Shown: in pieces, positions 56,019 through 63,750 of the stretch
How the letters are laid out: the number at the start of each line of letters is the position of its first letter
Numbering within the stretch: position 1 is the stretch's first letter
Origin: Clostridium ihumii AP5
Lineage (GTDB): Bacteria > Bacillota > Clostridia > Clostridiales > Clostridiaceae
DNA: 64,000 nucleotides
NCBI RefSeq assembly: GCF_000612845.1
Contig: NZ_CCAT010000085.1
Span: forward strand, 172,946 to 236,945
Direction of reading: 5' to 3'
Made by a program: the position numbers and the translations under genes
Notes under the pieces: model-generated
What the model was told of the DNA's origin: nothing
Database searches by the model: none
Seen by the model: the letters and a program-made list of their open reading frames with translations, nothing else

Positions 56019-56364
56019 TATAGGGTTACAAGTTCAAATTTAAAATAATAAATTTATCAATTGATACTACTAATCTTACAGCTTATTTTATTATCATGTT
56101 TGGAATCAATTAACAATGATGAATTAATAATGATGATGAATATCACCGGGGATTGAAATCCCCGCTACAATGTTTTATTTGTACTCCAAATAAAATTAAT
56201 ATAATATTTATCCATAAAAAGTTTATTTTGGAGAATAAATTCCCCATTATAATATTCTTACTAACCATAGTTTTCATGGTTAATTGTTAATTTTGGTACT
56301 ATATTTAAAATTTCTCTTTCTCAACTGAAATAAGAGTAATTTAATTTTTAAACTTGAACCCATA
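56019..56364. repeat. MITE-like repeat, copy B, inside prd operon
   Basis: About 346 bp from TATAGGGTTACAAGTTCAAA to TTTAAACTTGAACCCATA; the ends pair over about 20 bases. It holds the palindrome CGGGGATTGAAATCCCCG, the 19-mer shared with copy A and the 50-base block shared with 16253-16302. It occupies most of the gap between prdC and prdA. Confidence 0.6.
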
Positions 56365-56397
56365 TCTTTATAAAGCTTTATTTAGCACATTATTTTT

Positions 56398-57696
56398 TTA
56401 TTCTATCTCTAACCTTCTTGTTAATTCATGATTAACAGTTCTAAATACATGATCTGTATGATGATAAACTGGTAACCCTAATTTTGGTGCAGAATTCATA
56501 ACAGTATTAGAACAATCACTACAATTTGATATTATTATTCTTTCTGCTCCATCCTTTTTAAATTGCATTACTACGGCTGCTTGTCCTGGACAATCTCCAG
56601 GAGTTTTGCATTTATTAGCACCTTTTATTTTAACTATATTCTTACAATCCATTACAGAAACTACATTTGAATGCATTTTTGAAGCAATATCTCTAAGTCT
56701 ATCTTCATTTGCACCACATGCACAAACTAAAAGACCTACATTTCCCTTAAACTCTGGGAACTCTATTGTTGCTATTGCTCCTCCAGAAATCTTTGTTACT
56801 ATAGCTTCTTCAAGTTTTGCTGATTTTCCAGTGTAAGGTCCACCAATAACTAATTCGCCATATTCTCCATCAATTCCACCACATTCATTTACAAGTTCTT
56901 CAATCTTTGTTCCAATAGGAACATTGAAAAATATTCTACTTTCTGTATCTTTTAATTTTCCTGCTATAGTTATATCTTTATCTATAACTGGTTTTCTATC
57001 TTCAACTGCTCTTTTTATATTTGCAAGTGTTTCTGTATTTAAAACTACAGCACCTGCTTCTAATGGAAGTTGTGTTGGCTCTAACCATACACCTAATACT
57101 GAATGTATTAATGCTCTTTCCTCTCCCATTGGATATATATCTTTAAGCTCTTTTATTTCTATATTTTCTTCATTTACTAATGCTTTTTTTATTGATTCTA
57201 TTGCATCTTTATTTTTAGATTTTATTCCTATATATGCCTTTGGTGCTTTAGTTGCTTCCATTGCATATTTTATTCCTTTTATTACTTCTTGAGGATTTTC
57301 CTCTAAAAGTTTTATATTGTGTTTTAAAAGCGGTTCACATTCTGCACAATTTGCTATTATACAACCATCTGGAATTTCTGCATTTAACTTAACATGAGTT
57401 GGAAATCCAGCTCCACCAGCTCCAACAATTCCAGCTTCAAACACATATTCTTTGATGCTATTACATTCTTTTATCTTTACATAATCAGTGCTTTGATTTT
57501 CACCCTTTAAGATTACTATTTCATTCTCATTTATCTCTTTTATTTCTCCATTAATGCTTGTATGTATCTTAGCACCTAGACCATTATTAGGAGCTGCAAT
57601 ACATTCTCCTCTTTTAACTAACTGTCCTAATTTAACAATAGGTTCACAATTAGCTCCTATGTGCATTTTTAAAGGAAATTTAACCATAGTAGTCAT
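56398..57696 (-). CDS. prdC: RnfC-like electron transfer protein of proline reductase
   Basis: 432 residues from the ATG at 57696, with GGGGGAG upstream. RnfC/NuoF-like core: GAGGAGFPTHVKL (flavin/NADH-type loop) and IIANCAECEPLLKHN. Later cysteines in VCACGANEDRL, GANKCKTPGDCPG and ISNCSDCSNTV could bind Fe-S clusters. It is thought to pass electrons to the PrdAB complex, linking it to NADH or the Rnf system. No in-frame UGA is seen. It is preceded by a sigma-54 promoter and enhancer-like repeats. Confidence 0.92.
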   Translation of the reverse strand: MTTMVKFPLKMHIGANCEPIVKLGQLVKRGECIAAPNNGLGAKIHTSINGEIKEINENEIVILKGENQSTDYVKIKECNSIKEYVFEAGIVGAGGAGFPTHVKLNAEIPDGCIIANCAECEPLLKHNIKLLEENPQEVIKGIKYAMEATKAPKAYIGIKSKNKDAIESIKKALVNEENIEIKELKDIYPMGEERALIHSVLGVWLEPTQLPLEAGAVVLNTETLANIKRAVEDRKPVIDKDITIAGKLKDTESRIFFNVPIGTKIEELVNECGGIDGEYGELVIGGPYTGKSAKLEEAIVTKISGGAIATIEFPEFKGNVGLLVCACGANEDRLRDIASKMHSNVVSVMDCKNIVKIKGANKCKTPGDCPGQAAVVMQFKKDGAERIIISNCSDCSNTVMNSAPKLGLPVYHHTDHVFRTVNHELTRRLEIE

Positions 57697-57787
57697 TTTT
57701 TCTCCCCCTTGAGTATTGATATAACAACTCATAAATTTATATATTATTAACATTAAAGTTTTAATAACTTTCTATAAATAATATATA

Positions 57788-57804
57788 AGCAACTACTGTG
57801 CCAA
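57788..57804 (-). promoter_or_regulatory. sigma-54 (-24/-12) promoter of prdC
   Basis: The minus strand reads TTGGCACAGTAGTTGCT, matching the sigma-54 consensus YTGGCACGRNNNTTGCW at every fixed position except one, with the key GG and GC spaced correctly. It lies about 90 bases before the prdC start, as expected for a PrdR-driven transcript. Confidence 0.88.
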
Positions 57805-57983
57805 CCTTGTTAAATTTCATTGAAACGTTTACTTTAATGCAACAAAATTAACACTTTTGTAAATTTTAAAACTTTTATTTATTCAAATACATATTTGAAT
57901 AAATGTCAAAATTTAGTCACTTTTTCTTCTTCTCATGTATATACTTTCTATTTTTCAATTGATATACTGTCATTTTATGTATG

Positions 57984-58019
57984 TGTTATTTTTTTGACAT
58001 ATCTGTTATTTTTTTGACA
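57984..58019. promoter_or_regulatory. putative PrdR enhancer (two identical 16-mers)
   Basis: TGTTATTTTTTTGACA occurs twice (57984-57999 and 58004-58019), start to start 20 bases, so on about the same DNA face. Each is a partial dyad (TGTYA-N6-TRACA). They lie 180-215 bases upstream of the sigma-54 promoter, the usual enhancer distance. A weaker variant is at 57904-57919. Confidence 0.6.
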
Positions 58020-58054
58020 CTTTTATCATTAAGCTCCGTTCTATTAAATTTACA

Positions 58055-58166
58055 AATAAAAAATATCCTGTAAACTATAGTAAAACATTCTTGAGTACAT
58101 TCTACTATTAAGGTATACGAGTTTTTTATCAACAACTTGCACACCCCAAAACAGGATATTTTTATT
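58055..58166 (-). other. long inverted repeat after prdR
   Basis: On the minus strand, just past the prdR stop, AATAAAAATATCCTGT (58166-58151) pairs with ACAGGATATTTTTTATT (58071-58055) over about 16 bp. About 79 bases lie between, and a T run follows. It could be a terminator with a long loop or a structured 3' UTR. It separates prdR from the prdC promoter region. Confidence 0.5.
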
Positions 58167-59938
58167 TATAAATCATATTGGCTTAACTTATAATATAATG
58201 TGCTTCTTTTTATTCTTAAAATTTCAGCAGCTTTTGCTTTATTTCCATTAGTACTTTCCATGACATCTCTAATAAGTTCCATTTCTAAAGCCTTAACTCT
58301 TTCATCCAAGTTATAATAATCTATAACTGTATCTTCTTTAGATCTACCATAAAAATATTCTAATATATATTCTGGTATACTATTTACCGTTACCCTTTTA
58401 TTATTTGATAACACTACCATTCTTTGAACAACATTTTTTAATTCTCTTATATTACCTTCCCATTTATAATTACACAATATATTATATATCTCTTCATCTA
58501 TTGAACTTATTTCTATATTTTCTTTTTTCGAACTTTGATTTATAAAAATATCTATAAATTCTTTAATATCATCTTTCCTTTCTCTTAGTGAAGGTAATTC
58601 AATTTGAACAATTGCTAATCTATAAAACAAATCACTTCTAAATTCATTATTTTTTATTGCTTTTTTCAAATCTTTATTAGTTGCCGCTATAATTCTTGTA
58701 TTGGTATGAATAATTTTTTCACTGCCCAATCTATGAATAACACCATCTTGTAGCACTCTTAATAACTTACTTTGCATCCCTATAGGCATTTCTCCTATCT
58801 CATCTAAAAATAATGTACCATTATTTGCAAATTCAAACATACCCATTTTTCCTTTTTTCACAGCACCCGTGAATGCACCTTCTACATACCCAAACAATTC
58901 ACTTTCTAATAAATTTTCTGGAATAGCACTACAATTTACAGCAACAAATTGCCCGCTCCTTCCACTAGCCTCATGTATGGATTTTGCAAAAACTTCTTTG
59001 CCTGTCCCACTTTCACCAGTTATTAAAACCGATGCTGTACTTGGTGCAACTTTTTGCGCTAATAATATAGAATCCATTATTTTTTTGCTTTTCCCAACTA
59101 TATATGAAAAAGTATAATTATTAGAAAACTCCTTACTATAAGCCTTACTTAATGCCTCAACTTTTGCATTTGCATTTTCTAATTTTTCAGACAATGAAAC
59201 CACTTCGGTAACATCTCTATCTGTTGACACTACAGCAATCATTTCATTTTGATTATTAAATATAGGTACAACACTTAAAATTACTGACTTCCCCCTCATA
59301 GGCTGGTGTTCAATATTTTCAATAGCTTTACCTTCTTTTAAAACTTTAGGTATAATTGGGTTGTTAAAATGCTTTCTAACACTTTCCCCAACTATATCTT
59401 CCGCCTTTAAACCATATAACTTCTCTGCACTTTTATTCCAATACATAACCTTACCCTTTGTGTCACATATACAAATGGCTTCATGAATATTGCTTAAAAT
59501 ATTATTCTGCAAAGTAAACATTTCATCTATTTTTAAATAAAAACTATCTCTTAAATTATTGCTTGTTAATACACCAATTACCTTATTATCTTCTACAACT
59601 GGTACACGTCCTATTTCTTTTTCAATCATCATATCCCGAATATCTCTTGCATAATCATTAGGACTTACTGTTATTACATCTTTAGTGCAATAATTTATAA
59701 TCTTTTCATTGAATATAGACTTATCTCCTTTTTTTGCAAAAATTCTTTCTACCTCTGCTAAATCATTACGTGTAAAAATTCCTTCTAATTTATTAACTTC
59801 ATTTATAACTATTGTTTCATCCAAATTGTTTTTCACCATTAAATTACAAACGTACTTAACATTATCATGAGTAAAAACCTTTACAACATTTTTACTCATA
59901 ATATCTTTAGCTTTATATAACAACTCTTCTAAATTCAT
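58166..59938 (-). CDS. prdR: sigma-54-dependent activator of proline reductase
   Basis: 590 residues. Two CBS domains (about 8-130), a PAS domain (about 140-245), the AAA+ sigma-54 domain (about 278-505) and a Fis-type helix-turn-helix (560-590). Walker A is GESGTGKE (308-315), GAFTGA (354-359) contacts sigma-54 and the Walker B stretch is GTLFLDEIG (374-382). All parts are intact, so it should be active. It is expected to sense proline or an energy/redox signal and turn on the prdC promoter. GGTGG precedes the ATG. Confidence 0.94.
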   Translation of the reverse strand: MNLEELLYKAKDIMSKNVVKVFTHDNVKYVCNLMVKNNLDETIVINEVNKLEGIFTRNDLAEVERIFAKKGDKSIFNEKIINYCTKDVITVSPNDYARDIRDMMIEKEIGRVPVVEDNKVIGVLTSNNLRDSFYLKIDEMFTLQNNILSNIHEAICICDTKGKVMYWNKSAEKLYGLKAEDIVGESVRKHFNNPIIPKVLKEGKAIENIEHQPMRGKSVILSVVPIFNNQNEMIAVVSTDRDVTEVVSLSEKLENANAKVEALSKAYSKEFSNNYTFSYIVGKSKKIMDSILLAQKVAPSTASVLITGESGTGKEVFAKSIHEASGRSGQFVAVNCSAIPENLLESELFGYVEGAFTGAVKKGKMGMFEFANNGTLFLDEIGEMPIGMQSKLLRVLQDGVIHRLGSEKIIHTNTRIIAATNKDLKKAIKNNEFRSDLFYRLAIVQIELPSLRERKDDIKEFIDIFINQSSKKENIEISSIDEEIYNILCNYKWEGNIRELKNVVQRMVVLSNNKRVTVNSIPEYILEYFYGRSKEDTVIDYYNLDERVKALEMELIRDVMESTNGNKAKAAEILRIKRSTLYYKLSQYDL

Positions 59939-60289
59939 ATTTCCACCTTTTATCCATAAAAATATTTATAATTCTCTCCTAAATTATACCTAACACCAGT
60001 TATATATTCAATTATCCATAACTTTTATTAATTTCCTCTTAATTTGAATATCTTAACTGTCTTTATTGAATTATGTTCCAATTTTATTAAGGTAATATTT
60101 ATTAAATTTTGTTATAATAAATTAAATAGTCTAATTTTTCTAATTCAAATTATATTTATTCATATATATTAGTAAATTTGACCATAATAAAAACACTTGT
60201 ATTAATCTTATAATAGCTAATATAAATTTGTTAAATAATATAAAATATTAATTTATATAATATTTTAATAGAAATTAGAGGTGTATATA
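59939..60289. other. divergent promoter gap
   Basis: About 350 AT-rich bases between prdR (-) and the lipoprotein gene (+). I found no sigma-54 motif, repeat or reading frame here. Confidence 0.4.
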
Positions 60290-60754
60290 ATGAAATTTAT
60301 TAAAAAATCTATAATTATTCTTTCTACTTTTTTAATAACACTTTCACTTACTGCTTGTGGAGAAAAAGTGGATACAGAAGCATTACAAAACTATTCTAAT
60401 GACATAGCTAGTAAGGTTATAACTGCTATGGATAAAAAAGATTATAACAAAATAGAATCCTACTTTAGCGATGAAATGAAAAAGACCTTTTCTAAGGAAA
60501 CTTTTGATGAGCAAGCAACTTTAATTTCCAATACTCTTGGTGCTTACAAATCTCATGAATTCTTTAAAGGTGAAACTAAAGATGGATATGTTCGTGCATT
60601 ATATAAAGCAAATTTTGCAAAAGAAAATAATGTTCTTATATCAGTAGTTTATAAAGAAAATGATGAAAATCATAAAGTAGAAGGCATTTTATATCAATCT
60701 AAAGGACTTCAAAAAGCAGCAAAAGAATTAAAAAAAGAAAATAAAAAATCTTAA
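60290..60754 (+). CDS. DUF3887-type lipoprotein
   Basis: 154 residues from the ATG at 60290. Lipoprotein signal with lipidated Cys23 in LSLTACGE. The mature region (KVITAMDKKDYNKIESYFSD through GYVRALYKANFAKEN) has the alternating helix-sheet pattern of DUF3887, a small extracytoplasmic domain of unknown role. AGAGGTG precedes the ATG. A bidirectional terminator follows. Confidence 0.75.
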   Translation: MKFIKKSIIILSTFLITLSLTACGEKVDTEALQNYSNDIASKVITAMDKKDYNKIESYFSDEMKKTFSKETFDEQATLISNTLGAYKSHEFFKGETKDGYVRALYKANFAKENNVLISVVYKENDENHKVEGILYQSKGLQKAAKELKKENKKS

Positions 60755-60768
60755 TATATCGTAAAATT

Positions 60769-60798
60769 AAAGTCCAGTAACATGTGTCACTGGACTTT
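60769..60798. terminator. bidirectional terminator
   Basis: AAAGTCCAGT / ACTGGACTTT, a 10-bp GC-containing stem with a 10-base loop, between the lipoprotein gene and the gene ending at 60811. Confidence 0.78.
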
Positions 60799-60810
60799 AA
60801 TTTACACTTT

Positions 60811-61113
60811 TTATTTACACTTTTTATTTATACCTTCATATAAATACTCTAGATACGAAACATCTTCACCCTCATTTTTTAACATGTCGATTCTTTTTCT
60901 AGCACCGTCTAAAGTTTCTCTTGCTTCATCATAATCTCTTGCTTTAATACAATTACTAGTATATTCTAAAAGATAATCTACTTTTAGCACTATTTTAGCC
61001 ATATCTTCTCTATTCTCATTAACAAGTTTCAATACTAAATCATATACTTTGGGTGACAGATTATTCCTAACTGATTTTAAAAAATCATTATTTATACTAT
61101 TCTTCTTAGCCAT
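60811..61113 (-). CDS. small helical protein of unknown function
   Basis: 100 residues, helical and charged, with a TPR-like stretch (CIKARDYDEARETLDGARKR). No signal or membrane segment. AAGGA precedes the ATG. No family is recognised; probably a cytosolic protein in a single-gene transcript. Confidence 0.6.
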   Translation of the reverse strand: MAKKNSINNDFLKSVRNNLSPKVYDLVLKLVNENREDMAKIVLKVDYLLEYTSNCIKARDYDEARETLDGARKRIDMLKNEGEDVSYLEYLYEGINKKCK

Positions 61114-61233
61114 TTTTTCACGTCCTTATAAACTGTACTCATTTTTTTATTTTAAACATTACACTTTGAATTATACATTATATTATTAAATTACATAACC
61201 ATATTTATTATCTACATAATCTAATAAATCCCC

Positions 61234-61295
61234 AAAAATTATCCACAGTATTTATATAAAAGTTATATTTATCATAAATACTGTGGATAATTTTT
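61234..61295. other. 22-bp perfect hairpin with inverted DnaA boxes
   Basis: AAAAATTATCCACAGTATTTAT (61234-61255) is complemented without mismatch at 61274-61295, loop 18 bases. Each arm contains TTATCCACA (61239-61247; 61282-61290 as its complement), an exact DnaA box. Flanking A and T runs would also let it act as a terminator. Confidence 0.65.
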
Positions 61296-61549
61296 CTGAA
61301 AATGTGCACAAATTTATAAATTTAAAAAATTCTAATTATATTTTGAAATCTCATGCTGCATAAATTAATTCTAACTTCTTACTTTTATTACTGTTACATT
61401 TTCTTTCACAATTAAAGTTTATAGTCTTATCTTACTAAATTCAGTGTATTGGACATGATGCTAAAATGCCCAATAAAGTTAGAATATCTAAAAGTTGGTT
61501 TAAGAAAATAGTTTTTTAACAGTTATATACGCCTATATATTTCCCTAAT

Positions 61550-61612
61550 ATTTAGAAAAATAAAATTATATTTATCTTTTTAAAAAATAAATATAATTTT
61601 ATTTTTCTAAAT
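61550..61612. terminator. 26-bp perfect AT-rich hairpin
   Basis: Arms 61550-61575 and 61587-61612 are fully complementary with an 11-base loop. They end just before the tRNA promoter -35 box. It may insulate the tRNA from upstream transcription. Confidence 0.5.
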
Positions 61613-61616
61613 ACCA

Positions 61617-61645
61617 TTGACTTATATATATAATACGACTATACT
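61617..61645 (+). promoter_or_regulatory. sigma-A promoter of tRNA-fMet
   Basis: TTGACT (61617-61622), a 17-base spacer, TATACT (61640-61645), 40 bases before the tRNA. The palindrome CTTAAGGAAATCCCTTAAG lies in the 5' leader and may guide processing. Confidence 0.75.
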
Positions 61646-61684
61646 TACAACATAGCTTAAGGAAATCCCTTAAGAATTTAATAT

Positions 61685-61760
<76 letters not shown>

Positions 61761-61795
61761 AAAAAAGATTCTATAATTTATATAGAATCTTTTTT
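61761..61795 (+). terminator. terminator of tRNA gene
   Basis: AAAAAAGATTCTATA / TATAGAATCTTTTTT, a 15-bp perfect stem with a 5-base loop, directly after the CCA end. Confidence 0.88.
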
Positions 61796-61951
61796 CATGC
61801 TTAAAAACATTAATTATTCATTTCAACAAACAAATTTATTTTTTCTTAACTAAAACTATTGTCATTTCTTCTTTTTCAATATACTTAGATAACCTAATTA
61901 AATACATTCCATTAATTTGTAAAGGTTGAAATTTGCTTTCAAATCATAAAT

Positions 61952-61997
61952 AAAAAAAATATAGCAATTCTCTATAACTAGAAATTTGCTATATTTT
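61952..61997 (-). terminator. terminator of DEAD-box helicase gene
   Basis: On the minus strand AAAATATAGCAA and TTGCTATATTTT pair over 12 bp, followed by a T run. It is about 16 bases past the helicase stop codon at 62013. Confidence 0.7.
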
Positions 61998-62012
61998 ATT
62001 TATATAACTATT

Positions 62013-63311
62013 TTAATTATTGGATTTATTTTTTGATTTTCTTTTATGTGACCAATTGTTTCTTCCAATTCGTCCATTTTTGTTACTCTTGTTATTTTTA
62101 CTATTATTATTGTGACCTCTTTCTGATTTATTTCTTTCTACTTTTGGAATTTCTCTAACTTCTTTAGGTAATTCCTCTGTGTATTTATGCGACTCTATAA
62201 CTGGTATTGATTGTTTTATAACCTTCTCAATATCTCTAAGGTACTTTCTTTCTTCAGAATCACAAAATGAAAATGCAGCACCATTATGTCCAGCTCTTCC
62301 AGTACGTCCAATTCTATGAACATAAGTTTCTGGCACTTCTGGTAAGTCATAATTTATTACATATGATAAATCTTCAACATCAATTCCTCTAGCAGCTATA
62401 TCCGTTGCAACTAACACTCTTATACTTCCATCTTTAAAACTATTTAATGCAATTTGTCTAGCATTTTGAGACTTATTACCATGTATAGCTAATGCTTCAA
62501 TACCAGCCTTTGCAAGTTGTTTTGTTATATTATTAGCTCCATATTTTGTTCTTGAAAATACCAAAAGTGATTTTATTGACTCATCCTTAAGTATATCAAT
62601 TAATAAATTTTTCTTATCTTTTTTTGCTACAAAATATACACCTTGTGAAATAGTATCTACTGTAGATGAAACTGGAGCAACTTCAACTTTAACTGGATCC
62701 TTTAAAATAGACTCTACTAAATTTCTTATTTCCTTTGGCATAGTTGCTGAAAATAACATGTTTTGTCTTTTATTTGGCATCTTAGTTATTATTCTTTTTA
62801 CATCATGTATCATTCCCATATCAAGCATACGATCAGCTTCATCAAGAACAAAGTGTTTTACGTTATCCAACTTAATAAATTTTTGATTAATTAAATCTAT
62901 AAGTCTTCCTGGTGTTGCAATTAATATATCAACACCTTCTTTTAATACTTTTACTTGTGGATTCTGAGATACCCCCCCAAAAATCACTGCACTCTTCACA
63001 TTCGTGTATTTACTATACATCTCAAAACTTTCTCCAATTTGTATAGCTAATTCTCTAGTAGGTGCTAATATTAATGCCTTTATACTCTTCTTATTTGTAT
63101 CTTTTTCTTGTGTTTCATTAATTATGTTCTGTAACACTGGAATTGCAAATGCTGCCGTCTTACCTGTTCCTGTTTGTGCACAACCTAATAAATCTAATCC
63201 TTTTAACCCTATTGGAATAGACTTTTCTTGTATCAATGTAGGTTCCTTATAACCTGCATCTTCCAATGCTCTTTTTATTGGTTCTATTATATTTAAATTT
63301 TCAAATAACAT
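62013..63311 (-). CDS. DEAD-box RNA helicase
   Basis: 432 residues from the ATG at 63311, AAGGAG 4 bases upstream. The 49-residue upstream extension has no ribosome binding site and is rejected. Motifs in order: Q motif EPTLIQEKSIPIGL, Walker A AQTGTGKT, APTRELAIQ, DEAD in LDEADRML, SAT in LFSATMP, RGIDVE and HRIGRTGRAG. A basic Asn/Lys tail (SKNNKSNKNGRIG) likely binds RNA. It resembles RhlE/CshA-type helicases that remodel ribosome or mRNA structures, often in the cold. Confidence 0.92.
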   Translation of the reverse strand: MLFENLNIIEPIKRALEDAGYKEPTLIQEKSIPIGLKGLDLLGCAQTGTGKTAAFAIPVLQNIINETQEKDTNKKSIKALILAPTRELAIQIGESFEMYSKYTNVKSAVIFGGVSQNPQVKVLKEGVDILIATPGRLIDLINQKFIKLDNVKHFVLDEADRMLDMGMIHDVKRIITKMPNKRQNMLFSATMPKEIRNLVESILKDPVKVEVAPVSSTVDTISQGVYFVAKKDKKNLLIDILKDESIKSLLVFSRTKYGANNITKQLAKAGIEALAIHGNKSQNARQIALNSFKDGSIRVLVATDIAARGIDVEDLSYVINYDLPEVPETYVHRIGRTGRAGHNGAAFSFCDSEERKYLRDIEKVIKQSIPVIESHKYTEELPKEVREIPKVERNKSERGHNNNSKNNKSNKNGRIGRNNWSHKRKSKNKSNN

Positions 63312-63750
63312 TTTTCTCCTTCGTAAGTAACTCATTTTAATATTTTGCTCTCTAATACGCAATTTGTTTATTCTTATCTTTTTTAATACGCTCATATCAT
63401 AAAATATAATTATACCACACCAAAGCATACATTTAAAAATAACTTTACTTTCACTCAAATCCCCTTATAAAGGTGACAGTCATATTTATTCTATACTTTT
63501 TCAATTTTATTTTATGACTGTCACTTATTTTGTCACTACTTATAATTTTATTTTATGACTGTCACTTGTTTTGTCACTACTTATTGATGACCGTCACTTT
63601 TATTGATAGTTTTAATTAATTATTTTAGATATAGTCATGTGTTTTTATGCTTTTTTAGACTAATTTTATACATAATATTGAGTTTTTTAATTGCTTGTCC
63701 ACTTTCTATGTAAAAATTTATATCATAGTGATTTTATCAAAAATTTTTTG
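63312..63750. other. noncoding region with tandem repeats
   Basis: Between the helicase and the truncated gene. It holds the 41-bp tandem repeats at 63503-63584 and several extra GACTGTCAC/GTGACAGTC copies (63472-63483, about 63588-63597). No gene is supported. Confidence 0.5.
63503..63584. repeat. 41-bp tandem repeat, two units
   Basis: Two adjacent 41-base units (63503-63543, 63544-63584) differ at one base. Each contains TATGACTGTCACTT followed by TTTGTCACTAC. A third partial, TGATGACCGTCACTTTT, follows, and an inverted GGTGACAGTCAT precedes them. Confidence 0.75.

Larger units (their letters stand above)
61114..61684. other. noncoding region upstream of tRNA
   Basis: Holds two long perfect hairpins (61234-61295 with DnaA boxes; 61550-61612) and the tRNA promoter. 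No gene is supported. Confidence 0.55.

Noticed and set aside
55983..56397. A second sigma-54 promoter directly before prdA
   Set aside because: No -24 GG / -12 GC pair with correct spacing was found on the minus strand; most of the gap is the MITE-like repeat.
57881..57900. 20-bp palindrome ATTCAAATACATATTTGAAT as the PrdR site
   Set aside because: It occurs once, lies too close to the -24/-12 promoter, and is AT-rich; the twin 16-mers upstream are better candidates.
63503..63584. CRISPR array
   Set aside because: The 41-base units are directly adjacent with no unique spacers between them, and no cas genes are present.
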